64,000 nt of DNA from Massariosphaeria phaeospora. Lineage: Eukaryota > Ascomycota > Dothideomycetes > Pleosporales. The position numbers and the translations under genes were made by a program. Location: contig JAADJZ010000001.1 in assembly GCA_011032825.1 (NCBI GenBank), positions 1,178,001 through 1,242,000 on the forward strand. Reading direction: 5' to 3'. The notes under the pieces were generated by a model. It was not told where the DNA came from. It ran no database searches and saw only the letters and a list, made by a program, of their open reading frames with translations. This document shows, piece after piece, positions 45,625 through 57,744 of the stretch (positions within the stretch are counted from its first letter, which is position 1; each line of letters opens with the position of its first letter).

Positions 45625-48600
45625 ATGGCGTCCGAAGAGAGAGGGAGGAGCAAGAGCAGTCGGAAACTGACAAAGAAGCGCCGGGAGTCGCGCAGGGTGT
45701 CCCTGGACATACCTGAGCGCTTTAAAGATGGCGAGGATGCCCACGAGGATGTGACAGCGCCGAAGCGGAACAACACCGTGTCAATGAACCAGTCTATCTT
45801 CTCCATGATTGCTCGGGCTGGACAGCAATCACAAACGGATTTGGTAGCAATGCAGGAGGTGGACTCTGGGGACAGTGACGAGGAAGGCAAGAGACCTATA
45901 CCTTTCCACAGCTTAGATGGTGCGGCGCGGTTGAGTCGCCTGAGCTCTGCAAATGATTTTCAGGCGCCGCCAGATCAAGATGAGAGCAAAGCGCCGCCGA
46001 GCAAGCATAAGAGGGGCATTTCGGAGCACAAGCTGTTACGATCATTGCCCAAGCTGAAGATATCCAGCAGGAAGGAAGCCAAATCTGACAGCCAGCCAAC
46101 AGAGCAGATGTCTTCTTCACAGTTTCTACCACCTCGACCCCCTAAAGACGAACCTATCGTAGCCTCGCCGAGGGAACCTGCGCTCATGCACAAATCCAAA
46201 GTGACGCCTGGTCAGGAATTACATGTCCAGAAGCAGCGAACTTCAGATCGTAGGACTAGGCACGAGAGTAGTACAGGTATACCCAAGGCTACAGCATCTG
46301 TCACTCTTGCGAATCGACTGCAACAGATATTCGACTTCGAAAACCTTGAGGAAGTTATATCAGGTATGTCCTCTAATAGAGCACACGGGGCACTGTCTAA
46401 TGTAGCTAGAATATCCCTGCTGGTTGCTACAGAGCATTCTGCTGCAAGGGTACATGTATATCACTCAAAAGCACATTTGTTTCTACGCGTATATACCAAA
46501 GAAGCATGTAAGTGTATCGGTATTTCTTGTCTAAACATAGCTTATATTCTGTAGCATGATGTGAGCAAGACAGGTTATATATTCAAACGTGGCCGGTCCA
46601 AGTACAACCGGTATTGGTTCATCTTACGAGGAGACGTTCTAGCCTACTACACAAATCCCGCAGAACTTTACTTCCCGCGAAATCGCCTCAACCTACAATA
46701 CGCGATATCGGCAGAGGTCCTTGAAAGTAAGGACAAGAACAAAGACGAGACAACTTTTATCGTCACAACTGATGAGAAAACGTATCAATTCAAAGCCGAC
46801 AGTGCTGTAAGTGCGAAGGAATGGGTGAGGTCGATTCAGAAAGTGATATTTCGAACACACAACGAAGGCAACAGTGTTAAGATCTCATTACCTATCCAGA
46901 ATGTATTGGAGATTGAGGAAAGCACTATTCTCGATTTCGCGGACACGGTCAAAGTTCGCGTGATTGATAATGACGAGACATTCGCCATTGATGAGGTTTG
47001 ACACCTGTCTAGGGTACCAAAAACCAATATTAACGTTTGTAGTACTTTTTCTCTTTTTTCAACAAGGGACAGGACGCACTCAACGTTATACGCATTATGA
47101 TCAATGATAACGATCACCATTCGCAGACGCAAGCTGCACACAGCGCGACTACTCCGATGGCCTTAGGCGTATCAAGTCCTCGCAGTCCCAGCGGATATCG
47201 CGACAGTACCGATCAACCTCAAATACAAGAAAACGTACGAGCGACTCTTTCTCCGCTGCCCGGGCCGCATGTTGGCCGACCGAGTCTGAGCGCAGAATCG
47301 CGTCGTTCAAGCTTTGACGTGAATCGCAAAAGCAGTCTTGACGTTCGTCGAAGTATGGACGCATCCCGCAGTTTCCGACGTCCGAGCTACGAGATGCGAC
47401 GCAGCTTCAGTGGCAATCGAGATCAATCATCAAGAAGCCGAATTGGTGACCGCTCTCCGCTATCTGCTAAACCACAGGACTCTTCCGAGTCTGCTACCAA
47501 TTGCTTCGACACAGGCACAGAGTCCTCCGCCGCTGTACAATCTATCGATGAAAGCAGTGTATCTGCGAGCCAGATCTTGGGTCGTTCCGATGTGTTCCGA
47601 GCACCCGCAATCCATTCACCGGGTATTTCCGCATCAGAGCAATCGCACCTCTCTATGAGGCATTCACAAGATACTACGCGTTCTTCCGGGGCCGGGAAGA
47701 GCCACCGCAAATCACCGCGACCTTCACACCCACAGGGCGGACACCCTGGCAACCAATTGTCACCTCTTGGTTTCACCGACCCAGATGACGACCCCGACAC
47801 CCAACAAACAGGCGCCCGCTTATCAGGTTCTTCCTCGGCCCTGCAAGATATCGCTTCCTACCCACTACAAAAAGCAACCGGTCTAGCGGGCTTCCTAAAA
47901 ACACGATCGAAGAAGATGGGTAGCTTAATCGCAACCGATGCAATGGGATACTACGAGAAAGTCTCTGGCATGCTAGCCGGTGGCAGAAAACATTACAACA
48001 CTGCGGAGGGTCTAGAACCTAGCGATCAGGTCCAAGGCTTCGAAGAAGATGAGGACGCGACTAAGGCGGCGGAACACTTCCGGGAACACTTCGCGTTTCC
48101 TGAAACCGAACAGCTGCAGTCTTCTTTCTTCGCCTCATTGCAGCGAATACTTCCCAATTATGGGAAGATCTACATCAGCGGCCGATTCCTCTGCTTTCGC
48201 AGCCTGATGCCTACATCAAAGACTAAGGTATGCTCACAATGTTTAACATCACCCAGACAATCATACTGAGCCGAAACAGATCATCTTACCGTTGCGCGAC
48301 ATCGAAAACGTCAACAAAGAGAAAGGCTTCCGGTTGGGCTACCACGGTCTCGCTGTTGTTATTCGCGGACATGAAGAGCTGTTCTTTGAGTTCGGCAAAG
48401 CTGAGTTCCGCGACGAATGCGCCATCACGATTCTTCGTATCCTTGAGAGTACGAAGTATATTGAAGACGAAGACTCTGTGTCATCCGGCGTGGACAGCGA
48501 CGATGAGGCGGCCAAAGCAGAGCACGACTTCCTCCAAGAAGCCCGTCAGGGCAACGAGCCCGAAGCACCACTTAATGTATCGGAGATTGTCCGCAACGCT

Positions 48601-50248
48601 GAGCACGATAGGATCCCGCTCATATTCGACGATCCCTTAGCGTCCATCATCGACTTCAAGCCAAAAGAGTCGTTGAACATTGTCTGCCTCACGATTGGTT
48701 CTCGAGGGGATGTACAACCATACATCGCGCTCTGCAAGGAACTGCTCAAGGAAGGCCACAAACCGCGGATAGCGTCGCACGCCGAATTTGAGGATTGGGT
48801 CAGGAAGCATGGTATCGACTTTGCACCAGTTTCTGGAAACCCCGCAGAGCTGATGAAGATCTGTGTCGATAACGGCATGTTCACGTTCAGCTTTCTAAAG
48901 GAGGCCAATTCCAAGTTTCGTGGATGGCTAGATGACGTGTGCAGCTCCTCCTGGACGGCTTGTCAAGGTGCCGACGTCTTGATCGAGAGTCCAAGTACCA
49001 TGGCCGGCATCCATATCGCTGAAGCTCTTCAGATACCCTACTTCCGCGCATTTACAATGCCATGGACGCGTACTCGAACCTATCCGCATGCGTTCTCGGT
49101 GTTGGAAAAGAAGATGGGCGGAGCCTACAACAGTATCACGTACATCACCTTCGACACCATCTTTTGGTCGGCCATCTGTGGTCAAATCAACAGGTGGCGC
49201 CGAAAAGAGTTGGGGCTGCAAAGTACCACGCAGGCTAAAATGCAGGCCAACCTTCGCCCATTCTTGTACAATTTTAGCCCCTCGGTCGTACCACCGCCAC
49301 TCGACTGGCCGGATTGGATCCGTGTAACCGGTTACTGGTTCTTGGATGAGGCAGACGACTACCAGCCTCCAGCTGACTTGCTCGCGTTCATTAGCCAGGC
49401 GCGCAAGGACGGCAAGAAGCTCGTCTACGTGGGCTTCGGCTCTATTGTCATTGACGACCCGGCCGCGCTCACCAAGACCGTCGTGGATTCTGTTCTGAAG
49501 GCTGATGTGCGCTGCATCCTTTCCAAGGGCTGGTCTGACAGACTTGAGACGAAAGACGCTACCAAACCTGAGATACCTCTTCCGCGAGAGATCTTTCAGA
49601 TTCAACATGCGCCTCATGACTGGCTTTTCAAGCAGATTGATGCAGCCTGCCATCACGGCGGGTCCGGTACTACCGGCGCAAGCCTCCGAGCAGGCATTCC
49701 CACCATCATCAAGCCCTTCTTTGGAGACCAGTTCTTCTTTGCGCAGCGTGTCGAGGACCTCGGAGTCGGCATCTGGTTGAAGAAGGTCAACACCAGTGTC
49801 TTCAGTCGAACCCTGTGGGAGGCGACTAACAGTCAGCGGATGATTGTGAAAGCGAAGGTCCTTGGCCAGAAAATTCGCAAGGTTGGTTCTTCCGATTACT
49901 GTATTGTATTATGACTCTTACTAACAAAAGCAGGATAACGGGACCCAAGTTGCCATCCAGACGATCTATCGAGAAATGGATCGAGCTCGAGCCCTCGTGA
50001 AGCAGCAGCACGTGAAGCCGGGCGTTGGCCACGCCGACGAGTTTGAAGAAGATTGGACACTCGTCGAGGACGATGAAGAGGTGGACATCGCCCACCCTTT
50101 CGAGATCCAGCAGCCGATTGCTGGGATGAACCGCGCGTCCACGGATATATCGCGCATTGGTCCCAGCTCTTTGGCACTGGGCAGCATGGTGTTGAGAGGG
50201 GCAAGCACGTCGAAGAAGCGCAACTCGGAGTCAGCGAGTAGGGACTGA
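45625..50248 (+). CDS. ATG26: UDP-glucose:sterol glucosyltransferase
   Basis: Six exons (45625-46363, 46410-46507, 46555-46995, 47043-48227, 48280-49881, 49934-50248) give 1,459 aa. Order: basic N-terminus; first GRAM segment ([29 protein letters not shown]) at about 237-278; PH domain at about 283-378 ([19 protein letters not shown]); a Ser-rich linker; second GRAM segment at about 775-880; and a GT28/GT1-type glucosyltransferase domain from about 955. That domain starts with [15 protein letters not shown] (from Gly961) and has the sugar-nucleotide signature [18 protein letters not shown] from His1279. The enzyme glucosylates ergosterol, and in some fungi it is needed for pexophagy. PH and GRAM modules direct it to phosphoinositide membranes. 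The exon 4 start at 47043 (YFFSFF) restores a segment conserved in the family. Introns are 46-52 bases. Confidence 0.95.
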
Positions 50249-51238
50249 AGGCGTTCAGATATTTCTCGGCCTGACGCACCGTTGTTCATCTGACCCAGCA
50301 CTAGAGACACTGTGGGACATAAGTGGAGTTTGCATGGATAAATTGAGCGTTGGCGTAGAGGCTGGGGGCTATATTTGGAAGGCGTCAGTTACGGTCGACA
50401 GGTGTATCAAGATCTCCTAGCATTAAAGTACTAATAGTGGTGTTCGATTTAAGCGGATTGTGTAGTGTAGTTGGAGCGAAGTACTATAATAGGGCTTCTT
50501 GCATGTTCAAAATTCCCCGACAACCATAACTCTCTATTGTTCAGACGTCTCAATAGCGGTCGCGCCATCTGGTCATGCGACAAGACGTCGGTGGATCTGG
50601 AAGTGAGTCATCTAACAATGGTGTCTACGCACTACCGCAGGCAACGATGCCGTAGTGGCTGCCTGCTGCTGCAGGTGCTGCAGGTGCTGAGGCTGAGTGA
50701 GGTTAAGGAAACGTGGGTAGGTACTTGAGGCGACTGGGATTCACTCGCGACACCCTTCCTGTCAGTAGTGCTGCACTCAACAAAAGCAGGCTTCCCCAGG
50801 CCGTCTTTGTCTGTATCCATGGATCTCTCATCTCACGTGACACGAACTGTACGCGTTCGGCCTAGCGTCAGCTCAGCACTGTCAATATATAGTGCCCTCG
50901 TCTGTCGCTCAAGCGCCTTTGAAAACGGTTCGAGCCGCAACGCCAAAAACCACTCCCTGCAACCTTAACTGCGCAAACTATTACCCTCGTCACGCTGCAC
51001 CACCTCACACCCGCCCGCAGCGCCTCCATTCACCCAGTCGCGCATTCACCCCGCCGTCAACCACGGCCGCGGTAGTGCAGCTGTCGTCGCTTGCTCCTGC
51101 TGGGCTGACGCGAAGTCCAAGCTTCTGCGCCCGAGCTCCACCCCCCCAGAAGGTGCCGGCACGGATGCGCCGACACAAATCGCGACGCGACCACACCAAA
51201 CACCACGCTGCGAGTCGCATGGGCTTGCGCATCGAGGC
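50249..51238. other. ATG26-FCP1 intergenic region
   Basis: About 1 kb. No gene recognised. A short GCTGCAGGTGCTGCAGGTGC direct repeat lies near 50670. The last ~300 bases are C-rich and form the FCP1 leader, which carries an upstream ORF. Confidence 0.5.
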
Positions 51239-51242
51239 ATGA
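51165..51242 (+). promoter_or_regulatory. Upstream ORF overlapping the FCP1 start
   Basis: An ATG at 51165 (or the internal one at 51219) opens a short frame of 25 (or 7) codons. Its TGA stop overlaps the FCP1 start as ATGA (51239-51242). If the transcript includes this leader, FCP1 translation would depend on leaky scanning or termination-reinitiation. Confidence 0.5.
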
Positions 51243-53773
51243 AGATCTTATCGCCCCAGGGTTTGCACTACCCCATCACCGTCACCGAGGTCGCTAAGAA
51301 GCGCGACGATGCGGTCCAGCGCTCCTCGGTACTGTTCTCTTATTACTACGAGTCCACCGTGACCGAAGGCGACAAGTGGGGGGACGAAAAGGAAGTCAAG
51401 AAGAAGTTTCCTGCTCGCTTCAATGCCTCCAACGAGGGCACCGTCACTGCATGGTTCATCAAAGCTGGCTCCGTCATCCAGCGCCCTGGGTAAGTGTTTG
51501 CGCGCGCCTTCATAGCTACAACTGACCGTTCGCAGCGTCGCACTCCTCGAGATCAGCGAGCCTTGCACCCATGAGACCCAATTTGGCGGGTTGTGTGTCG
51601 AATGTGGCAAGGACATGACCGCCGTCGACTACCTCACTAAGGACCGGGATAGCGATCGCGCGCAGGTCAACATGACGCATGACAACACGGCCCTCCTGGT
51701 CAGCCACAGAGAAGCTTTCCGCGCTGAAGAGGACTCGAAACGGCGACTCCTTACCGCGAAGAAGCTCTCCCTCATTGTCGATCTCGATCAGACTGTCATC
51801 CACACCACCTGCGAACGGACAATTGCCGAATGGAAAGCGGACCCCGAGAACCCGAACTATGAAGCTGTGAAGGACGTAGAGTGCTTCCAGCTTGCGGACG
51901 ACAACGTTGCGAACGTCGCTGCCAACTGGTATTACGTTAAGATGCGCCCAGGCCTCAAAGACTTCTTCGACAGGGTCTCGAAGATGTACGAAATGCACAT
52001 CTACACTATGGCTACAAGAGCGTATGCACAAGAAGTCGCAAGGATCATCGACCCGGAGAGGAAATACTTCGGGGACCGGATACTGAGTCGCGACGAGAAC
52101 TACACGGATAAGCTGAAGAGCTTACACAGATTATTCCCCAATAACACCGACATGGCCGTTATCATCGACGACCGAGCGGATATCTGGCACTACAGCGAGA
52201 ACCTGATTCGGGTCCCGGTCTTCAACTTCTTTCCTGGCGCAGGCGACATCAACGCCAGCTTCTTGCCAAAGCAGCAAGAACTCGTCACGACCTCCGGGAA
52301 AAGCAAAGCGCCAGAAAAGCCAGCTGTAAAAGACACAGCAGAGAGCGAAGGTGAAGATGCCCAGATTGTCTCCATTGCAGGAAAGCCCACTGAGACGACA
52401 CCTGCAGAAACCGCCAACGGTGACTTACCGGAACTGGGACAACAATTAATATCCATGGTCACCGGAGACAAACCAGAGGTTCTAGAGGAACAGGTAAAAG
52501 AGCAGGAAAAAGTGATAATATCGCAACTGACTGAACGACCTCTTCTACAGAAGCAACTCGAACTGGACAAAGAGGACAAGGAGGTAGAATTAAATGAAGA
52601 CTCACCCGAGGTCGAGAATGGTGATTCGCAATCCACCGAACATCACAAACACCGGCACAGTCTATTGCACGATGATGATAGGGGCCTAGATATCGTCGAA
52701 GCAAATCTCCGCCGTGTGCATGACGCGTTTTACGATGAATATCATCGCGCGAAACCAGTACCTCCGGGCGGTCGAGTTGCAGAGCTGAAAGGCGGAAAGA
52801 GTCCTAAAAAGCGCAACTTGAGCGAGCACGTTCCTAGCGTGACAGCTTTGATGCCTCAGATTAAGGAAGAAGTCCTGGAAGGCACCGTCATAGTCTTCTC
52901 GGGTATCATACCACTAGGGATGGACGTGGAGAAGTAAGTTTATAAATGAATCCCTTGGAGTTCCGGACTAATCTTTGCAGTTCTGATTTCGCCCTCTGGA
53001 TCAGGAGCTTTGGAGCGCAGATTTCTCTCAACATCAATAAGAACACAACTCATGTCATTGCGAATCCAGATCGCAAGACTACTAAGGTCAAGAAAGCCGC
53101 TCGCTATCCCCAGATCAAGATTGTAAACGCTGAATGGATGTTTCAATGCTGTACGCGATGGGAGCGTGTCAACGAGCAACCATACCTCATCGAAGTTGAC
53201 GCTGCGGATCGAGGGGGTTCACCACTAGGCGACCTCGAGGATGATAGTCTCGCCGTTTCGGGCGACGATGACGAAGCCGAATCACCCGTATTGGATCTGT
53301 CAGCACAGAAGTGGCAGGCCCTTGACGACGAGCTTCAGGCGTTCATGGATGAATCCGACGATGAGGAAGACCCAAGTGCTTCCGAGACGGAGAGTGTTGG
53401 CTCAGAGACCAGTGCACGGGCGGATGGGAAACAAAATAAACGGAAAAGAAAGCGAGCCACGCGATCCACGGACGTCAGCGAAACGGAAGACAGTGACGCC
53501 AGCGTTGACAGCACATCCAAGCTACAAAAACGAAAGAAACGTACCATAGAACGGGTGACGTCTTTGACCAACGTTGTGTCAGCGGATAAATCTTCTGGTT
53601 TACCTAGTCCAGAGACCACAGGGCCTGAAGAGGGACAAGGCGAGGAGGAGATGGATGCGGAAGCAACTGGCCCTGCCGCGGCCCCGGCCGCGGTTGACAA
53701 CGATGACGATGATGGCCTCGAGGCGCAATTCAGAGCAGGGTTCGAGAGTAGTGAAGGCGAAGACAACGTCTAG
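51239..53773 (+). CDS. FCP1: RNA polymerase II CTD phosphatase Fcp1
   Basis: Three exons (51239-51489, 51536-52933, 52981-53773) give 813 aa. An N-terminal biotinyl/lipoyl-like fold segment (KAGSVIQRPG, VALLEISEPCTHETQFGG) leads into the zinc-like CxEC motif (GLCVECGKDM). The HAD-type phosphatase domain follows with the DxDxT motif VDLDQTVIHTT (Asp166, Asp168), KMRPGLKDFF and VIIDDRADIW. The BRCT domain at about 535-635 spans intron 2 (NITTHVI-like THVIANP, AEWMFQC). The tail is acidic and Lys-rich. Fcp1 removes phosphate from Ser2 of the RNA polymerase II C-terminal repeats so the polymerase can be recycled. All catalytic residues are present. The start is the first in-frame ATG and gives the MKILSPQGLHYPITV opening seen in the family. 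Confidence 0.95.
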
Positions 53774-54818
53774 GGGGCATTTTCTTCCGTGTCTTTGTAC
53801 GGCTGCATAGCGAGGAGTTTGCTTGCATTACGGAGTCCATAGGCGCACAGCACAGTTCTGGGGATACCAGCTTCACAGTGAGTCCTTTGGCACAAGGGCT
53901 GGATTCGGGTCAGGTTTTGGGTATGCTGATGCAGTGGGTACCTTCATTGATATATGGTGGTTGCCTGTAGTTGCTTGGTATATGGCACCTTGGACATGGC
54001 CGTGTCGTATATGAATACTCTTGCCCGTGAACGCTGCGTGTGATTTTCCTGCTGCTGGTGCTGACTCGCGATTTGCATGTTGTTTGCCGCATACCGGTAA
54101 AGGGCTATATACCATGAAGCTGGAGCTGAAAGCTGCCCCCACTCCTCTGGCACGGATAATTGCTCATTAACGTACTTGAGACGATCCTCTTGACTGTATA
54201 GAAGTTTCTAGTAGTAGGTAGATAGTCTACTCTTATCTCTACAAAGCTCTATGTTTCTACAATAGCATACTAGGTAAAGTCAAATAAAACTTGTAGAGGT
54301 AAGTGGGTGGGCCCCACCTTTTCCGCGCCCGCCATGTGGCGGTGCACATGGAGATTGGATGTCGGCGCTTGACGGCTGACCGGGCGTGCAGCATGCATCT
54401 GCAGTGTTCTGCACCGTGCTGCACCAGAAACGGCTGGAGACGGTGAAGAGTCCCAGCATTCGATTCGACGATGAGCACGGAACATGATGGTGAAAGTGTG
54501 GGGTCTCACGGGAAATACGGAAAATGTGAGGCTGAAGGGTGTCAATCTCTCTCACTCAGCCAGCAGCTTCCCTCCGCGCTCTACACCGGTCGACCGATCG
54601 ACTTTTACCTCACCAGCTGAAGCTTTCAAGACCTGGGCTTAGGCAGCAGTGGGCGGCCGCGTCTCTTATTTCAGTTGCAAGTCAGCGCTTGACTCTCTTT
54701 CTTCTGTTCGAGCGGCGTGCGGTGGTTTCCGAGCTTGGTACCTCGACAACTTCATTGTTACCCGCACCTACCGCATATCCTCTCCGGAACCACAACCACA
54801 ACCCAGACTACGCTCAGG
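53774..54818. other. FCP1-F-box gene intergenic region
   Basis: About 1.04 kb without a convincing gene. It contains the second copy of a dispersed repeat (54184-54306). Open frames on either strand have no recognisable product. Confidence 0.5.
54184..54306. repeat. Dispersed intergenic repeat, copy 2
   Basis: Related to 2982-3100. Both start TCCTCTTGAC and share TAGGTAGATAGTYT, then CTYTTATYTYTAC, then GTTTCTA and ATACTAG in the same order. The limits are approximate. Confidence 0.55.
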
Positions 54819-56956
54819 ATGGCTCCTCGACTCAGCTTCATGGACCTGTCGGTCGATATCAAGACTCTGATTGTGCAGCATGTAAGTGGAATCACGCGAA
54901 ATACTGGCAAAACTACATGAGCTTTGTACAACGAGGCGTCCGGGATGGCGGAGGCTTCTGCGGGCCGACATAAATGCCGTTCCTCTGGTACTACAGTATG
55001 CTAATTGCTTTGGCAGGTCATTCGTCCTACCGATCTGAAGACGCTCTGCCTGGTGTGCAAACAGCTGCACGAGATCACCGTCCGCCAGCTCTACCACGAG
55101 GTCACGCTCGATATCGGTAGCCCTGGCGACAGTAGGCTAGGCGCATTCTTAAACCCAAAGAACGCTGGTCTCCAGCATGTGCGAAAGCTGGACCTATACC
55201 TGGCGGATATGATGGACAAGTGCACCCACCAGCTGCAGCAAGCCTCGTTCGCGATGCGCATGATCCTCGAGCTCCTCCCCGAAGATATACTGGAAAAATT
55301 CTCGTGGCATCCATGGTCGCCGTTTTCGGGAGATAATCTGGTGCTGCTGTATAAGAAGCAGAAACGCATGAAGTGGATGGAGGGTATCGCGGTTGACGAT
55401 GTTGTGCTGGACCAGCTGCAACAGATCCCAAATTTCGACAAGGTCTTCGAGAACGTAAAGAAACTAGGATTGTATCCTGATAGCAGGGAGGTCCTGGATT
55501 ACTGCCACTTTCTGCTGAAGAACTCTCCCAAGATCGAGAAACTGACTCTACATGCGAGCTTCGATGGGGGTGACCATTCGCTGTCGGAGCGTGAACTGAA
55601 CGACTCTGTTACGGGACCTGGTCTGATTACTTCAGTAATCTTCAGTGATTTCATGCCCTTTGAGAAGTGTACTCCGATGGTCTTGAAAGATATCACTCTC
55701 CAAAAGATCAACCTAAGATATGCGGCAACGACTTACTGCCATCTGATCAAATTCAGTACTGTCCGCTCACTTCGACTCTTCAATTGTGCGGGCGCGGATG
55801 CCCTGCTTGCGGAGCTTTGCAAGAGTACGCACCTGCCCGACAAGTTAGAGACGTTGGAGTTCAAGCACAAAGATAACGAGGAAAATGACGGGCTGAACAC
55901 TCTGGATGGTTTTATGTGTTTGGTGTCTGGTATCAAGGTTCTGACGATTGATATAACCAATACAAAGACCTGTAAGTCAGTCCGCAACATATCATTCGAA
56001 GACTACCCGTATGAGCTTGCAATATTTGCCAAAGACTGGCAGGGCAGGTTATCCTGGGCTTTTATCAGCTTCAGCTGTCAGTCTCATCAGTGCTACATTC
56101 GCCTATCCCCTAATCATCTGCCCTGCGAGCGGTTGGCAAACACTGGAAGCTCATACGGTAGGACTACGAGATTTGACAAGAGCTGATTCCTGTTTGATAG
56201 TGCCAGCAGCCGCCGGGATCATTCGACACGGGAAGACTTTGAAATCATTGAACGTACATGCCAGCCAGAGCGGCGATGAGCATATCTTCGACTATGCTGC
56301 TTTCAAGGACATATGCGAAGGCTGCCCTGGACTAGAACAGATCTCTGCAGGATTTCCACCGGTGAGCCTCATCCGGGACAAACAAGAGACGTTTATAAAT
56401 TTCGAGGTATGTCTGATTATTCTCCTATTTCCGAAATCCGTCCGCTCCCCCACATGCGGCTCTGTTCGCCTGGATTCACTTCGGAAGCTAATTCAGACGT
56501 CGACAGAACTGCTTAGGCGCCCTTGATCACTTGGTGACCCTGAACATCACTACATGGCCAACCAACAGCCCCTCGGGCACTACGCTCCCCAGGAAAATCT
56601 ACGAACACTTGCTTCAAGGCCTGGCGCAGCAAGGATTCGAGCGAAGCATCACCTACGCGGCGACGAAGACTCGTAAATCGACAGAGAAGAAGATTTATAC
56701 ATCCAAGCTCGCCATTATTGCGTTCGGCATTTCCGACAAGGTATACGATCGGGAAGACAGCATCAACCAAATCATCTTCGTCAAGGGCAAGCAGGTGGAT
56801 CCGCTAGGCACCGAGTCGTGTACAGCAATTCAGATGGGCTGGTGCTTGCGTAAATATGTCGACGCGGGCCCCAAGAGCGATATCCTTGACTTCTCGCTGT
56901 GTAGGTCGACACCCCCGCCGGCGAGGGAGCCGCCTAGCAGCGATGATTCAGATTGA
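54819..56956 (+). CDS. F-box protein with LRR-like C-terminal region
   Basis: My model has four exons (54819-54881, 55017-55971, 56048-56406, 56507-56956) and gives 608 aa. The F-box-like motif is at about residues 5-50 (LSFMDLSVDIKTLIVQHV across intron 1, then DLKTLCLVCKQLHEITV). A series of leucine-rich strands follows (HVRKLDLYLADM, FENVKKLGLYPD, SPKIEKLTLHASFDGG, STVRSLRLFNCAGAD, KLETLEFKH, GKTLKSLNVHAS). The C-terminus ends with an acidic/Ser tail. Such proteins bring substrates to SCF ubiquitin ligases; the substrate is unknown. Exon 3 is the weakest part: intron 2 could end at another AG, and a 43-base intron at 56158-56200 is possible. Confidence 0.72.
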
Positions 56957-57744
56957 CAATTACCGGGCCAGGATGTTATCTTGACTTGGTAGACATCTGG
57001 ACAGGGCCGAGATGAAAGGTAGTTTTAAGACTGGTAGGGGCATACTCTTCACTTTGCATTGTTAGCGGGCGCTATCAGGCTACGGTTCTATATAAGAGTA
57101 CGTATCTCAGGGTGAACACGACCAGCTCTAGAAATGACAATAGAAGTCGTGCTCAACATCGGGATGGTCAACGGCGTCGTGTGGGCTTTCATTGGTGGCG
57201 CGGGTGGGAGGGGGACCATGCTGTAGCCATGGTACCGTAGATTGTACTATAGCAACTATTGAGACAGTGTTCAAGCCAAATCGAGCGGGCAGATGTTCAC
57301 AGGTGGGTGTTGGGCGTGGAGATGAACAGTGAAAGCTTGTCTGTCTCAGGGTTTTCGTTACTCCACCCAGCGGCGTGACGTACCTTTCGAGTCTTAGGTC
57401 AAACGGCGACCTCAACAACACCAGGTCCAGCCTATAGATCCGCATCACTGCACTCCCAGCCACAGCTGCTATGACGGCAACACATAGCCAGCAGCTCTTT
57501 CCCGGTTCTCATTCTTGACGTCCCATAACAAGCGCAGCGTAAACAATCCCCCGCTTCTATTGGTGAGTGAGTCTGGGTTGGTTTCTGTCGCGTGTTTCAG
57601 GCAGTCGAGGCGGCCTCAATGCTCTGGAGTAGCTTGCGAGGGGCGAATTGAGGTCGTCTAGCTAGTGGCCTGAGGCTAACACGACAGCAGCTCCTCCACC
57701 GCGAACCGTCACCGGGAAAACACCGGAACCCACCCGCGCGCAAC
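56957..57744. other. Intergenic region before the Zn2Cys6 gene
   Basis: About 790 bases with no recognisable gene or repeat; includes the promoter of the following gene. Confidence 0.5.

Noticed and set aside
48928..49656. 242-codon minus-strand frame inside ATG26
   Set aside because: Antisense to the conserved glucosyltransferase domain; openness follows from codon bias of the real gene.
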